NCBI GenBank assembly: GCA_963169105.1
Contig: OY720641.1
Location: forward strand, 6,773,258 to 6,837,257
Direction: 5' to 3'
DNA from: Ceriagrion tenellum
Taxonomy: Eukaryota; Arthropoda; Insecta; Odonata; Coenagrionidae
DNA: 64,000 nucleotides
Positions 47,176 to 57,989 of the stretch are shown here, in pieces. The first letter of the stretch is position 1, and every line of letters starts with the position of its first letter. The position numbers and the translations under genes were made by a program. The notes under the pieces were generated by a model, which saw nothing but the letters and a program-made list of their open reading frames with translations, was not told the DNA's origin and made no database searches.

Positions 47176-49375
47176 TTAATCACATGTTGTACTCAGAGGG
47201 CATTTGGGTCACATGGTAAATACATTTGAGGCAACACATATGTACTGTTCTTAGGAGTATAATCTAGGAAACCCAGGAATACATGCATATTACTGTCACT
47301 GATTTGGCAAGAATAAAAATATCTGATGATTATTCGTAACTGCAAACATGTTCGGTATATCTGCTAATGCTGCAGGTATAGTCATCATCTATTAAAATTA
47401 TCTGCTGATTGAATTTTTCCTGTTTCTCAAATTGGTCAATTTTTCAATTTCCTAAGTAATGAGTGACTCACCATGCGCCTATTTGGCATTCGGTTTGTTC
47501 ATTCGCCCCCACCAAGTTAGCACTTGGTCCCTATCAATCGATTTTGAATATACTACCGTTAATCATAGTCTCAATTAACGGTCGAATCGCTAACTGAAAC
47601 ACATTTTACATAACGCCAATTAGGTACAGAGATCTCAAATCATGCCCAGTTTTCACAATGGCCGATAAAAAATGAAACTGGCTATTCGGTCAATTAATTG
47701 AAAAATCATTGTTCGTGTTTCTATAAAAAATATATATTTTAGGGGGTCTTCTACGCGATTCATCAATTATTTTGCAAGTATTTAGAGATAATAAGCAATA
47801 AGTTTTTGTGATTGAAAATAGGTACTGAAACATAATCGTCTTGTTATTTGACTTTCTTATCAATTTTATCATCTATAGTTTAACGACAATTTTCCTTTTA
47901 CATGTTGGATAATGAAATCGATCGGCCCAGAAACAAACTGCAAGGGCATAGGAAAATTTACTTACAATTCGTTCTTTCCACCCCTAGGGAATATATCTCG
48001 TATCCTCCTCGACTATAACAATATAAGGACAGGTTCGGTATTGTACCCATCGAATAGGGGGTTTAGACATGGTCCCCAAGGATTTTTCTTGCCAATGTTT
48101 TCTCTACCCTTCTGACCCAATGCACAGCTCCACTTCCCTCATTTCATTTCAACTAAAATAGGCATACTGATACTTTGCGGGGAAGAGTCATATTACACGT
48201 GATGCACAGCAGTATAAACGACACGTTTACATGGTTTTAAGTGTACATGGTTTCAATAAATAGCGTCATTAATTTGATTTAGGAAAATATGAAACCTGTA
48301 TCAAACAAAACACTTCTCTGACTCCTTAAAATTAGTAGGAACCATAGTCGATATGAATTAAAATTATGAAAAAGCATTTTTTAGTCTAGGTCAAACTCAC
48401 AAGCACGAGTGCCCCAAATGAAAGTTTTTAGGTTATTAATAAATAGTTTTTAGAAAGAAGTTTCCACCGGTTATATTAATATTTGACCGCTGAATATCAC
48501 TGTATTTCCATGAAAGAAATTAACAGTTACGGTTGAGTAGAAAAATAATATGACAAAAGCGGCATTGTGAGAAGGTATTTGAAGCAGAAATGCAGCAAAT
48601 GGTGATGATTAGAAAGAATTTCGCATCTGACAAAGTGTTGCCCTGCAATTTTAACATAAGTAGTACTTTTTGAAGAAAAAATACCTCGAGGAAGTTGGTA
48701 ATTGTTATGGTAAGAGATGTGGAGTGTTAACTTTTAAAGAATGATATCCTTCAAAAAAGCTGGTGAATAAAGAATGGATGATATAGCCGAAACATTGTAA
48801 AGAGGGCACTTTGTAAAAGAGTGAATTCTAAGGGTTAATGATCCAGCCAATTAGCAAAGGTACTTCATTTTATAAGAAAATCCCGATTGGTGAGAGGAAG
48901 TGAAAATATGAATTAACGGATCTCAACTCATCAATAGTGGAGAGTTCGGAAACACTTGTGGGAATCGGATTACGAATTATTATGAATTGCATTATGCATT
49001 GGAAAAATTAGTAATAGCTGAGAATATGGAGACACAATTACAATGATGGTTTTAAGCAACGTTTAAATTTTAAAATAAGGTATAAATAGTGGGTATGGCT
49101 TTTTTGTAACAGATTAATTAATAAAAATTGGTGGACCAAGCTTCGCGGAGAATTACCGTATTTTTTTTACTTATGCCTACGCATTTACATAGCGTAATTC
49201 TTCATTCGTACCTCATGCATTTTTCCTTCCCCGCTTCCAAATAAAGTACAATGAACGTTTGTGATATCTCACGAAAAAAAGGGTACCTCAAGGTATGTTT
49301 TTCTAACCGTTCTTCTCATTTCTCGGAAAGATCTTATGCGCTCCCTTATCCAGAAAAAATATCTCCTCACCCGTC
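47176..49375. other. No gene recognised
   Basis: AT-rich, with short non-conserved frames and no mobile-element motif. Confidence 0.5.
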
Positions 49376-49466
49376 TATCCCAACCTCTCAGTGTCCACCC
49401 CCCCCTTGACCCTCCCCCCCCATCCTCCTCCCCCCATCCTCCCCCACCGCCTTACCCTCCTCAACT
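49376..49466 (+). repeat. C-rich inverted repeat, left arm
   Basis: TATCCCAACCTCTCAGTGTCC, then C tracts, then CCGCCTTACCCTCCTCAACT. The reverse complement of 51621-51686 has the same ends with a shorter C tract. The arms are 2.2 kb apart. Confidence 0.8.
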
Positions 49467-50264
49467 TCCACCCATCCTCAACAGCAGCACGCCAAAGTCA
49501 TTTTGACAACAAACTCCGGAGAGCACATTCCCCTTTGAGTAAACAGCGGCGGAATATGCGCACCAATTTAAACTTTGGCCACGGAACTAGAAATGTAAGA
49601 GGAGCCTCGTATTCTCGTGAAATCCGTGTCATTGCCGCATCGCGGAATTCTTTCTGGTTCATTTTCGCATTTCCACATTCGCGCGAGCGAGAGACCACTG
49701 TGAAGCAACTACGATACGGTGGCAAGCCATCGAGAAACTGTCCCGTAGCCCCCAATCCAATCCGTTCTATGCCAAAAAACAAATAGAAATGACCTATTCG
49801 CTACATGAAGAGTACACATCGGAATACTAGTAACTCGCTAACGATCTAAATAGGTAGAGACGCAGGCTAGGAGATACGGTCGGTCCTTATATTTTGCTAC
49901 ACAAAAAGATACGTTTGATCTCCTGCGCCCTGATACTTACCAAATGTATGGACACCGCCAAATCTGTTGAGGGAGAAAGATGAAAATAAAATATAGAGCT
50001 GGAAAAGTTTACAGCACTTTTGAGACAAGTTGATAAGAAATTTAAGCCATACTGGCAAGTATAGTAAACAAACACCGAGAACTAATAAGGATAAAGATGA
50101 CTGGATGCAGGGTATAAAAATTTACTCCAAAAGTCTGTTACCAGCATTATTAATTTATTTGCAGCACACTTTTTCTGTTTTTAGCTGAAAAAAATAGGAG
50201 TGCATGAAGAATAAATCAATGTGTTTTGCTCCGCTGAATGCTAACAATTTGCAAAGAAGAAGGA

Positions 50265-51060
50265 ATATCTGACAGATATGCTGAGCTATGTTGATGAAAC
50301 TATGATGAAATACAATTTGAAGATTTTTGGTATGGAAACCAAAATTATGGTCTGTGAAAGAACTCAAAGCAACAGAATCCCTGTCAAACTTTGGAAGTAA
50401 AAACTCGCGGAAAAATGAAGATAGATGTTACTGGTGAGAGTATCACCAATGGTGGAAGAAGAAAGTCAGATATTAGTAATAGACATATACAGCCTACCAG
50501 ACCACGGGTTTGCTATCATTTAAGAGTATAAGACTGGAAAGATGAAAGCACTTGTTGGAACCATGCATTAAAGCAAGTTTTTATATCTGTGAAACCTGGA
50601 AAATATCCGCTACGAAGCAATAGTAAGTGAAAACTACAGAGAAATGGTACAACCAAAGAAAGATGAGCTGAAAGAGTCACCAACGACTAAGTCCTACAAA
50701 GCGAGAGCAACAAACCTCTCAGAGGAAGAAGAAATAAAATAAGAGGCATATTTTGCGACAAACCAGTCAATTTAAAACTATAATTGAAAGATAAATAAAT
50801 AGGAACAATAAAAGGGAAAAACGAAGAAGGGAATATATCAGAAAAGTTATGACATACTAAAACATTCCACCAGAATGAAGTGGTTTGCTTAAATGACTGT
50901 GGGATGGAGAACTGTAGCGAATCACTATTCGGATTGATGGCAGATTATGAAAGGAACACAGTATGAAGACCATGGTTTAATGTCCAGCCCTACGGATGGA
51001 ATGCCTTACATGAAGATCTCAAAATCACCGAAGTTGAAGCAGAGTAATTGGTAAAAACAT
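50265..51060 (+). pseudogene. Possible decayed LINE fragment
   Basis: At about 50288-50380 the frame reads MMKYNLKIFGMETKIMVCER, close to the KYNLKIN-KTKIM block of APE-type LINEs. Further on, RVTN at about 50673, EGNISEKL and a final MADYERNT may be remnants of the C-terminal region. No catalytic box is visible, so only the first block carries weight. Confidence 0.4.
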
Positions 51061-51620
51061 CATTCACCTCTTGAGCTTGAACTCATGCCAGAGTTATAAC
51101 TACCCACTGAATGCCCATCACTCCGGGTACCCTCATCCTTGATGAAGCTCTTGTCATGATTTTCCTCTCTTCGAGGTGCAATAAGAATTCTCCTTAGAAT
51201 TTTCCTTATAACACAAGTGACCGTCAAGTATATAAGTTTTTCTTGGAAAGAAAAATAGGCTCGCTTTAGGAGGAGCATATCGGAATTTTCTTCAAATGAA
51301 AACGACTTAAATAATGGTAAATGTATTGGCTGAGGTTACTTGTTTACTCTTGTTTGAAGTGCTGGGTCTACGGTATGATCACAATAGTGATTTACGGCAC
51401 GTTGCGCCCCTTGTAACTTAAATGAAACAAGTAAAGCCATTCTGTGAATGGAGATACGAATAAGATATTATTACAATAGGTATTATGCAATATAAAATGT
51501 TGGTCCATTGATATTCCTGCTCGGGTTTTTTCAGCCTCGAGCATAATCACGTGAAGTTTCCCAGACAAACGTCCTTCTAATCATGTCGAAATCCAGTATT
51601 AAGAAGATTCTACACAAAAC

Positions 51621-51686
51621 AGTTGAGGAGGGTAAGGCGGTAGGGGAGGATCGGGGGGGGGGGGAGGACACTGAGAGGTTGGGATA
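51621..51686 (-). repeat. C-rich inverted repeat, right arm
   Basis: Reverse complement of the ends of 49376-49466, with an uninterrupted G run at about 51653-51664. The flanks on both sides differ from those of the left arm. Confidence 0.8.
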
Positions 51687-52094
51687 ACTCTGCTTTCGCT
51701 GAAAGAATGCGCTAGCTATTGAAAACCCAGGGTCGTTCGGTTCGACATGGGTCTTCGCAACTATTTCCACTACACGGTCGCCATAAATGTCCTCACTAAG
51801 TATTTCCTGCTGCAGTACACCTATGGAAACCTGTAAATATGGGTCACATGTCATCATTTCGAAAACAAATGCCCAGCCAAATCAACGAAAACCTTGAAAA
51901 ACCTGTGCTATGACTACGGGGAATACAAGAAATGACACATTAATGGCGGACTTGTTTACGTTGCGAGGACCTGTATCGAAGGAAGCGTACAATCGACACT
52001 GAATGACCTTGTTGAAATTCTTAATTAACGCATCAAAAATGCCATTTATTCCTCAAAAATTTTTAATTGACACTTTTAAATAGACATAGACACC

Positions 52095-52525
52095 GACTTC
52101 AGAGCATAAAACGGAATCAACAAATTTTTTACTTCAATTTTTGAGGCGATAAGACGCAATGTTTTAGTTGGAGTGTTGTCCTTCATGGAGCAGACACATG
52201 GATAGTCCGGAGGAAAGAGAAAGAAATATCTACAGTCTTTTGAAATGTGGCGATGGAGAAGAATAGCGAGATAAAAATGGAGTGATAAAGTGAGAAACGA
52301 GGAAGCGCCGACAACAATAAATGAGAGAAGGAATATTTTGAGATCAAGAAGAAAGAGGAAGGCGCACTGGATGGGACAGCCTGAGGAAAGACTGGCCACA
52401 AAAAAGGATATCTGAAGGAAAGATCGAGGGAAAGAAGGTGAGAGGAAGACGAAGAGATAATTCGTCAACGGATATTATGAATGGAAGGGGTTACGAAGAG
52501 CTGAGGGAGGCAGCACAGGATACAT
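52095..52525 (+). pseudogene. LINE ORF2 C-terminus, interrupted by another LINE
   Basis: Broken frames give PEERERNIYSLLKCG, ERGRRTGWDSLRKDWPQKRI, SEGKIEGKKVRGRRRDNSST, DIMNGRGYEELREAAQDT. The KIEGK-GRRR, DIMNG and LREAA blocks match the fragment at 29115-29750 closely, so the family is the same. At 52521-52527 the homology stops where a LINE tail in the opposite orientation begins. Confidence 0.75.
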
Positions 52526-53125
52526 GCAGATCTACGAAATACCGTGAAAGTCACCACTAGGGTATGTGGCACGGGGTGATCCCACACCAGGCATACAGCA
52601 CTCATCCCAGTTTTAATCAGAACCGCGCAAGTTCCTCCGAATGCTAGGCGCAGGCCAAAAGCAGTCAGGGCAACAGTACGCAGCCAGAACAGAAACCAGA
52701 AGAGTGATACGTAGAAGAACATGCTACCATGCAGTACACTACTCAAGATACAACAACTGCTTCGTATTATTAATGCGACAAATGAATAGCGCAAAAAGGC
52801 ACTAAGACATACAGGAGTACATCATGCCGGAGATTGTATATGAGATGACATATACAGTTCATGTCAAGATATTTAGCACTACTAATAAAACCTATTTAAC
52901 CTAGTCAGTATCCTAGAACTGATCAATCACAACTATTATGGTCCCTTATCGTACATGGAAAAAATGATATCTTAAATATATCAGTTCTGCAGACTATTTC
53001 CTTAATCTTATTCCTGTGATTGTTTCTACCATGATACTTTGGCTCTAGCAAAATATGTTGAACGTCCGGCATAAAATAGTCTACATCAAACTTTTGCAAA
53101 AGACTTAACCTATAATTCTCCCTTC
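52521..53125 (-). mobile_element. LINE 3' end inserted in a LINE relic
   Basis: Read from 53125 downward: RRENYRLSLLQKFDVDYF, DVQHILLEPKYHGRN, NKIKEIVCRTDIFKISFFPC, TIRDHNSC then a stop, and a UTR with GCGCGGTTCTGATTAAAACT. The 3' hairpin region ends CACGGTATTTCGTAGATC at about 52527-52544. It is collinear with 41487-42095. Its 3' end abuts the LINE fragment at 52095-52525, a nested insertion. Confidence 0.85.
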
Positions 53126-53149
53126 GATAGGATAGAGATCGAAATAAAC

Positions 53150-53430
53150 ATGCTCCGCTTCGCAGACGATATCGCAGTCATTGCAGGAAACCGCGATGAT
53201 CTTCAAAGGTCACTAAACGTAATGGACAAAGTTCTTCAACAAAACAACATGAAAATAAACAAAACGAAGACTAGAATCCTCGGATGTGGAAGAGAGACTC
53301 TAAATCTAGAAGTTACACTTAGAAGAGAGAAATTAGAGCAAGTGGACTCCTTGATAGGATAGACGAGCGAGGAAGGAGAATTTCAATTGAACCTCTCTTA
53401 AGATAGATTCACCTTGGTAAAGTAAAGAAA
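53150..53430 (+). pseudogene. LINE RT block C fused to its 3' UTR
   Basis: The frame 53150-53362 reads MLRFADDIAVIAGNRDDLQR (FADD at 53159-53170), VLQQNNMKINKTKTRILGCG and LEVTLRREKLEQVDSLIG, then stops. Directly after it, 53384-53422 matches the 3' UTR of the 29-kb fragment. The whole thumb and C-terminal region is missing, so this is an internally deleted copy. The start Met is internal to the parental ORF. Confidence 0.8.
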
Positions 53431-54116
53431 AGAAGTATTAATTGTTCTTGGAATTCGTCGTCCATTAAGAACATGCAAAATACACAATATTTCAATGGCG
53501 CTCATACATTACATATAAAATTATTTTGAAAAGAGGAACATATCAAATAGAGAAACAATAAATCACCACACAATAATTCATGAGACTAGTAAATATAACT
53601 AGTAAAAAAATAACTAGTAAAGAAAAAATAATTTGTTATTGTTCTCTTACTAGTACATAAAGACAGCAAAAATGTTTTTTTAAATATACTGTGAGGTGGA
53701 ATTATTTATGTCCTTAAAAATACTGTCCCAGCAACACGTAAAGATCGTTCGTAAATGGTCGTTCTATGATAAGAGATGATTTAATAGTCGGGTGCCATTC
53801 TGGTATTTACATGTGATTTCTTCTCCCAGATGGGAAAAATTGCGACAAATTGCCCAGGATGTTCATGTTTGAGAAGACAATACAAAAACTTATTCATTTG
53901 CATCAATTTTACATTCAGTCTGTTCACCAACCGTTTTCGCGTCCAAAAAACAGTTTTCCATGAAAATGACATTCGTTTTAGAGAGAAAAAGTACTATTTT
54001 TCCTCGCGTTTCTCCCATTGAAAACATGTAATTTCAATTTCAATTTCAATCTTCGGGAAATATAGCGCGAAATAGTAAAATTTTTGTGTTTTCGACTGAT
54101 AGAGAACATACTTTCT
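53431..54116. other. No gene recognised; short AATTTC repeat
   Basis: AT-rich. CTAGTAAA words recur at 53585-53640, and AATTTC is repeated three times at about 54030-54047. No gene seen. Confidence 0.5.
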
Positions 54117-54125
54117 TATAAGTAT

Positions 54126-54443
54126 GGGATTGGATTGGATATTTGGGAAGGCGACTGACAGCTAATGTTGTTCGCACCATAGGGGACATGTAAAGGAGGA
54201 AGGGTAGATAGAAAGAAGGATGAGTAGTGGTCTTGTCGACATCATCCTGATTTTAACGAATGGCGCCTAGAAGACCATGGTTTACGTCTCATCCGACAGA
54301 CGGAGTACTGCACTTAAAGTACCCTCCACAAGATATCCAATTAGGGTTCGGGTTTTCTCTGAAAAACGTCCCCCTCTGCAGGGATTTGAACCCTGGCCGT
54401 CTGGTTAGCCGGTACTCTAGCCACCACACCAACCCGATCCCCC
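54126..54443 (-). mobile_element. tRNA-derived SINE, copy 3, with intact target duplication
   Basis: 318 bp between perfect 9-base duplications TATAAGTAT (54117-54125 and 54444-54452). On the minus strand: a head with GGTGTGGTGGCTAGAGTACC and a perfect B box GGTTCAAATCC (54382-54392), a body matching copy 1 throughout (including GTCGGATGAGACGTAAACC), and a tail of ATCCA units (54126-54142 in complement). Of the three copies this has the cleanest ends and is probably the youngest. Confidence 0.92.
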
Positions 54444-54790
54444 TATAAGTATCAAGTATACCAATGAAATAATATCCATGTCCTTTCTCGATGGAAACAC
54501 CATCAATGACATTAAAGTAATTTTGTCTTTTGCTTCCTGTTTTACAGTAAAACATTCCTTGTCTCTTAACACTCCTCCCATCGTAAATCACACTCTTCTC
54601 CTTGGAATGTTTCTTTCCCAATATTCCCTTCCTGCATATTATAAAATGAATGAATCAGTAAAAGCTCTTCCTAAACACCTTCATTAAAATTGAAGCCAGT
54701 CTAAGAAAAATGTATAAACAATAGCTGTAGTGTAACAATAACAGTATATGTTTTGGTTAATGAATGAAGAAAAAGAAAATGTTTTTGATC

Positions 54791-54918
54791 CCAACAATTT
54801 ATTTTTAAGATAGAAATTGTTTCGACGCAGCGGCGTCGTCTTCAGATACCTCCCTTCAAGTTCCTGAAGATGACGCTGCTGCGTCGAACCACGTTGTGCC
54901 TCAAAAATAAATTGGTGG
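54791..54918. mobile_element. Foldback element with hammerhead-like tip
   Basis: The arms pair from CCAACAATTTATTTTTAAG on the left with AAAATAAATTGGTGG on the right, and at the tip TTCGACGCAGCGGCGTCGTC with its near complement (54821-54845 against 54864-54888, two mismatches). On the plus strand the tip reads CTGAAGATGACGCTGCTGCG then TCGAACC; on the minus strand CTGAAGACGACGCCGCTGCG then TCGAAAC. No protein is encoded. No target duplication is evident. Confidence 0.75.
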
Positions 54919-56080
54919 AATAAAAAAAAGTTCTGAATTCTTTATTCGTAATAAACTTCCACAAAGTTGAGCCTCAAACCATTTAGGTTACATTGGTTAA
55001 TGTAACAATCCCTCTCGTATTAATAATAATCTAAAAAATGCAAGTTCTTAACATGCATATTGACTTAAAATCATTGTAACATATTTATGACGATCGTCGT
55101 ATTCACTGTTTCCCTTTAAAGTTTGCAGAGGGATGTTTTCTAATCATCTTTGCTGAAAAGCCGAGAAAATGCTGCACTTGAAATTTTGCCAAGCATGGTC
55201 TAAATGAGAGCAGCTGCTACAAGAGAATTGATATGATTAATTACCAGCGCTTGTAGTTGCTTCAGAAAAGATGGGTGAGGAACGAAACGCCATTTGGGTT
55301 ATCATTAAATAGCACGGCGCGGAAACAAAATGCAAATGAGACCGCCACATTAATTCTCATAATATAAAGCAAATATTGACTCCAGCAAAGTAGTTCAGCT
55401 GTTGGTGGTCGTTATATGAATCATAAACTTTTCAGGAAAAATTCTCCACCCCAGTCAAGTTTGGACTCGCGTTTCGCCGACTAAACAGTTGTTATTTTAG
55501 CACAGTAGGTCGGGACTACTGAGTAATTTTACATCAATATTCAACAGAAAGCAAGTTTAAGCAAATCCTCAGTAATGGTGACCAATTTGCACAAATGAAT
55601 GCCAACTTAAAAAATTCTCTTCTTAAAACGATAATTCTTTATTAGACCAAATTATAAGTTCTCCATTGTTAAAGTCCATGAGTGGGAGCCATGAGGGAAT
55701 AATAGCCTCAAAGTATTATTCTGTTAAAGATAGAATAGCGAGGAATGCTTATGGAGATTGGCCTCACAGGAATCGTTGATAAAGATGGTTTACACAAGTG
55801 TATTCGTTGCTCATTTGATTTGAGCCGACTCCAACTGTCACAGGCAGCTCAGCTCAACAAACATTGGCCAATGGAACTTGGTGCTAAAATAATAATCGAT
55901 ATTCATATGACAGTGGTTATAGTTCAGCTTTTTCCCCAAATTCTTCTCGGTAATGAGTTATTCGCCCAAAAAATATTACTCTATCACCAAGTATACGCCT
56001 AACAGATGATCCTATGGTAATTTTATATTTAGAGCTACGAGTGACCAACATACTCACCAAGGGTAAATAATTAAATGTCA
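54919..56080. other. No gene recognised
   Basis: AT-rich. One open frame (55745-56002) has no known motif. Confidence 0.5.
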
Positions 56081-57558
56081 AAAATGTATGACAGATTCAT
56101 GGTACAAAAAATTCCGTCCCATTTCTCTTTTAATTTTCATCGTGTTAGAACAACACATACATAAATTGTGCACGTTTGAACACGAAAAATACGTAGGAGC
56201 TGCAAAAAAGGTTAAAAAAAAGCTTTTAGGCTTAGAATCTAATGTTGGTAAGAAGAAGTACCACAAATGCATGCTCTATCCTTATACGTCACTTGACCCT
56301 CAGGGTAAATGAGATTGCCAGAGATGTTCACAGCTGCCGAATGAGCCGCAAGAACCGGTCAAGTCAGAACCAAATAGCCAAAGCCCCAGCTAAGGTTTAA
56401 GAAAACGTGCGACCAATAGAATTTGGACGGATTCAGAACTCTGGTACGGCGTATGATTTACCTTCTGCGGAATTTCGTACAATGGTGCACTCCGTAGAGG
56501 TGATACCGTTGCTAGCGCTGGTTTCTTCAAATTTAGGCCAAATATGAATGTTATCTTACTGCAAGAGGTTGGACGACTGTCGACAGGCTTGTAAAAATAC
56601 AAGACAGCCGTTTAAGAAGGAAGTTATACCCTATTTTCCTTTACAATCTGTAAGGAGATATTTACTGCTTTGCGTGGAAAAATTTTATCACATCCGCAAC
56701 AAGTGTAATTTAGACTTTTTAAAGATATCTCATAATTTTTTAATTGGCTCCAAGCTCAGCTACGGCATTACTATTCTTACAATTCAATGCAGCCACGCCT
56801 ACTTTGCCCAAAAGAGCATTATCAGGATAATATTCAGAAAACATAAATGTCATACCAGTTTTCTCTTATTTTGCAGCCTTAACGATGTTCCCATAAGAAA
56901 TTTAAACATTTATAAGGTACTACAACCGTTCTACCAGAGAAGTTGCAAAACTTCTCAAGAAGAATGGTCAAACAAACAAAAAATGAGTTTGATTAATGAA
57001 ACTATAGAATTCTGGCTAGGCCAGAACAACAAATAGCACGACTCTGAGGATACGATTAATGAAGGTAACTACCTGGTGTGATAAACCACATATTGGAGGT
57101 GGCCGTAGAAATATGCTGTCCCATCTACAAAAGGTTCACCTATCTATATCAAAAAGATGTTATGTTCACATTGGACCAAAAAAATGTAATATGTAACCAC
57201 CTTCTCTTAAAGGTCATTAAAATTAGTTTACATTCTTAGAAAAAGTTTAGACTTTGTTTTTGGGTATAAGAAACATAAATAAATAATTGTCTTTTTTTGT
57301 TTTCAATTTGATAAAAAAAGATTATATCATATTTTTTAATTTTTTAGGTTATTCATTGTTAAATTCTTGAATCTGCAATATTCATCTAAATTTGATGGCT
57401 AGTTGTACTTTATATCATTCATACTTGTAATGTGCATCTGGGTACTTTAATCATGATGGTAGCTTCCCACAGGAAGTCCTTGAAGCTACCCAAAGCTCAA
57501 TGTCTTTGAAATTCATGTTTGTATACCAAAAATTGAACAATCAATATCTATCTATCTA
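56081..57558 (+). mobile_element. CR1/Daphne-like LINE remnant with 3' end
   Basis: 56548-57036 holds an open frame whose middle reads KLSYGITILTIQCSHAYFAQ, KSIIRIIFRKHKCHTSFLLF, LNDVPIRNLNIYKVLQPFYQ. This is the thumb wording of CR1/Daphne-type RTs (YGI-IW, QK-IRII, LF-LN-LPI--LYIYKVL). Upstream, FRPISLLIFIVLEQHIHKL at about 56115-56170 may be a degraded RPISLLP block. The 3' UTR ends in a hairpin (GGTAGCTT 57458-57465 with AAGCTACC 57483-57490) and TATC repeats at about 57546-57558. The part before 56540 is uncertain. Confidence 0.6.
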
Positions 57559-57571
57559 TGTTTACTCACGT

Positions 57572-57769
57572 ATGGGATCGGAGTCGGAGCAGAAGACAGG
57601 AGGCAGCGGTAGAGCCAGCAGACTAAGGAGACATAGAAGCAGGAGGAAGAGGCTCAGGAGGCGGGGAGGCTTGGGAGGCCCACTACGGGCGTCCATTTCT
57701 CAGCCTCCTTCGCCGATCTTGGAGGCTGAGTGCACCTCTATCCGACGGCTGGGGCACCCCTCATCTTAA
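57572..57769 (+). CDS. Arg/Ser-rich open frame, possible exon
   Basis: A GC-rich island of about 200 bases in AT-rich DNA, open for 65 codons from an ATG at 57572, rich in Arg, Ser and Gly (RRHRSRRKRLRRRGGLGG), then SQPPSPILEAECTSIRRLG and a TAA. Thirteen bases after the stop, CGCGTAAGT at about 57779-57787 resembles a splice donor. I do not recognise the protein. It may be a first exon, a repeat-derived insert or chance; it lies directly after a LINE tail. Confidence 0.2.
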   Translation: MGSESEQKTGGSGRASRLRRHRSRRKRLRRRGGLGGPLRASISQPPSPILEAECTSIRRLGHPSS

Positions 57770-57888
57770 GCAACAACCGCGTAAGTCTTTCGGACACAAG
57801 GCTGAAATGGAAGAAAGAAAGAGACACTTATCACTCGGTATTCCTAATTTCTTGTCGTACATAATAACATGAAAGCAAATCAAGTAGC

Positions 57889-57986
57889 GAGAGTAAGGCA
57901 ATTATCCACTTAATTGTATGGAATATTTCCACTTAGATATATGGATATATGGGATGGATGTCTAAGTGTAAAATTGCCTTACTCTC
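57889..57986. mobile_element. 98-bp foldback (MITE-like)
   Basis: Perfect 15-base terminal inverted repeats GAGAGTAAGGCAATT (57889-57903) and AATTGCCTTACTCTC (57972-57986), with pairing continuing less perfectly inward (TCCACTTA and TAAGTGTA). No coding capacity. A LINE fragment begins just to the right. Confidence 0.7.
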
Positions 57987-57989
57987 ATT

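Noticed and set aside
52076..52468. 130-codon minus-strand frame with hydrophobic stretches
   Set aside because: Antisense of the plus-strand LINE fragment, not a membrane protein.
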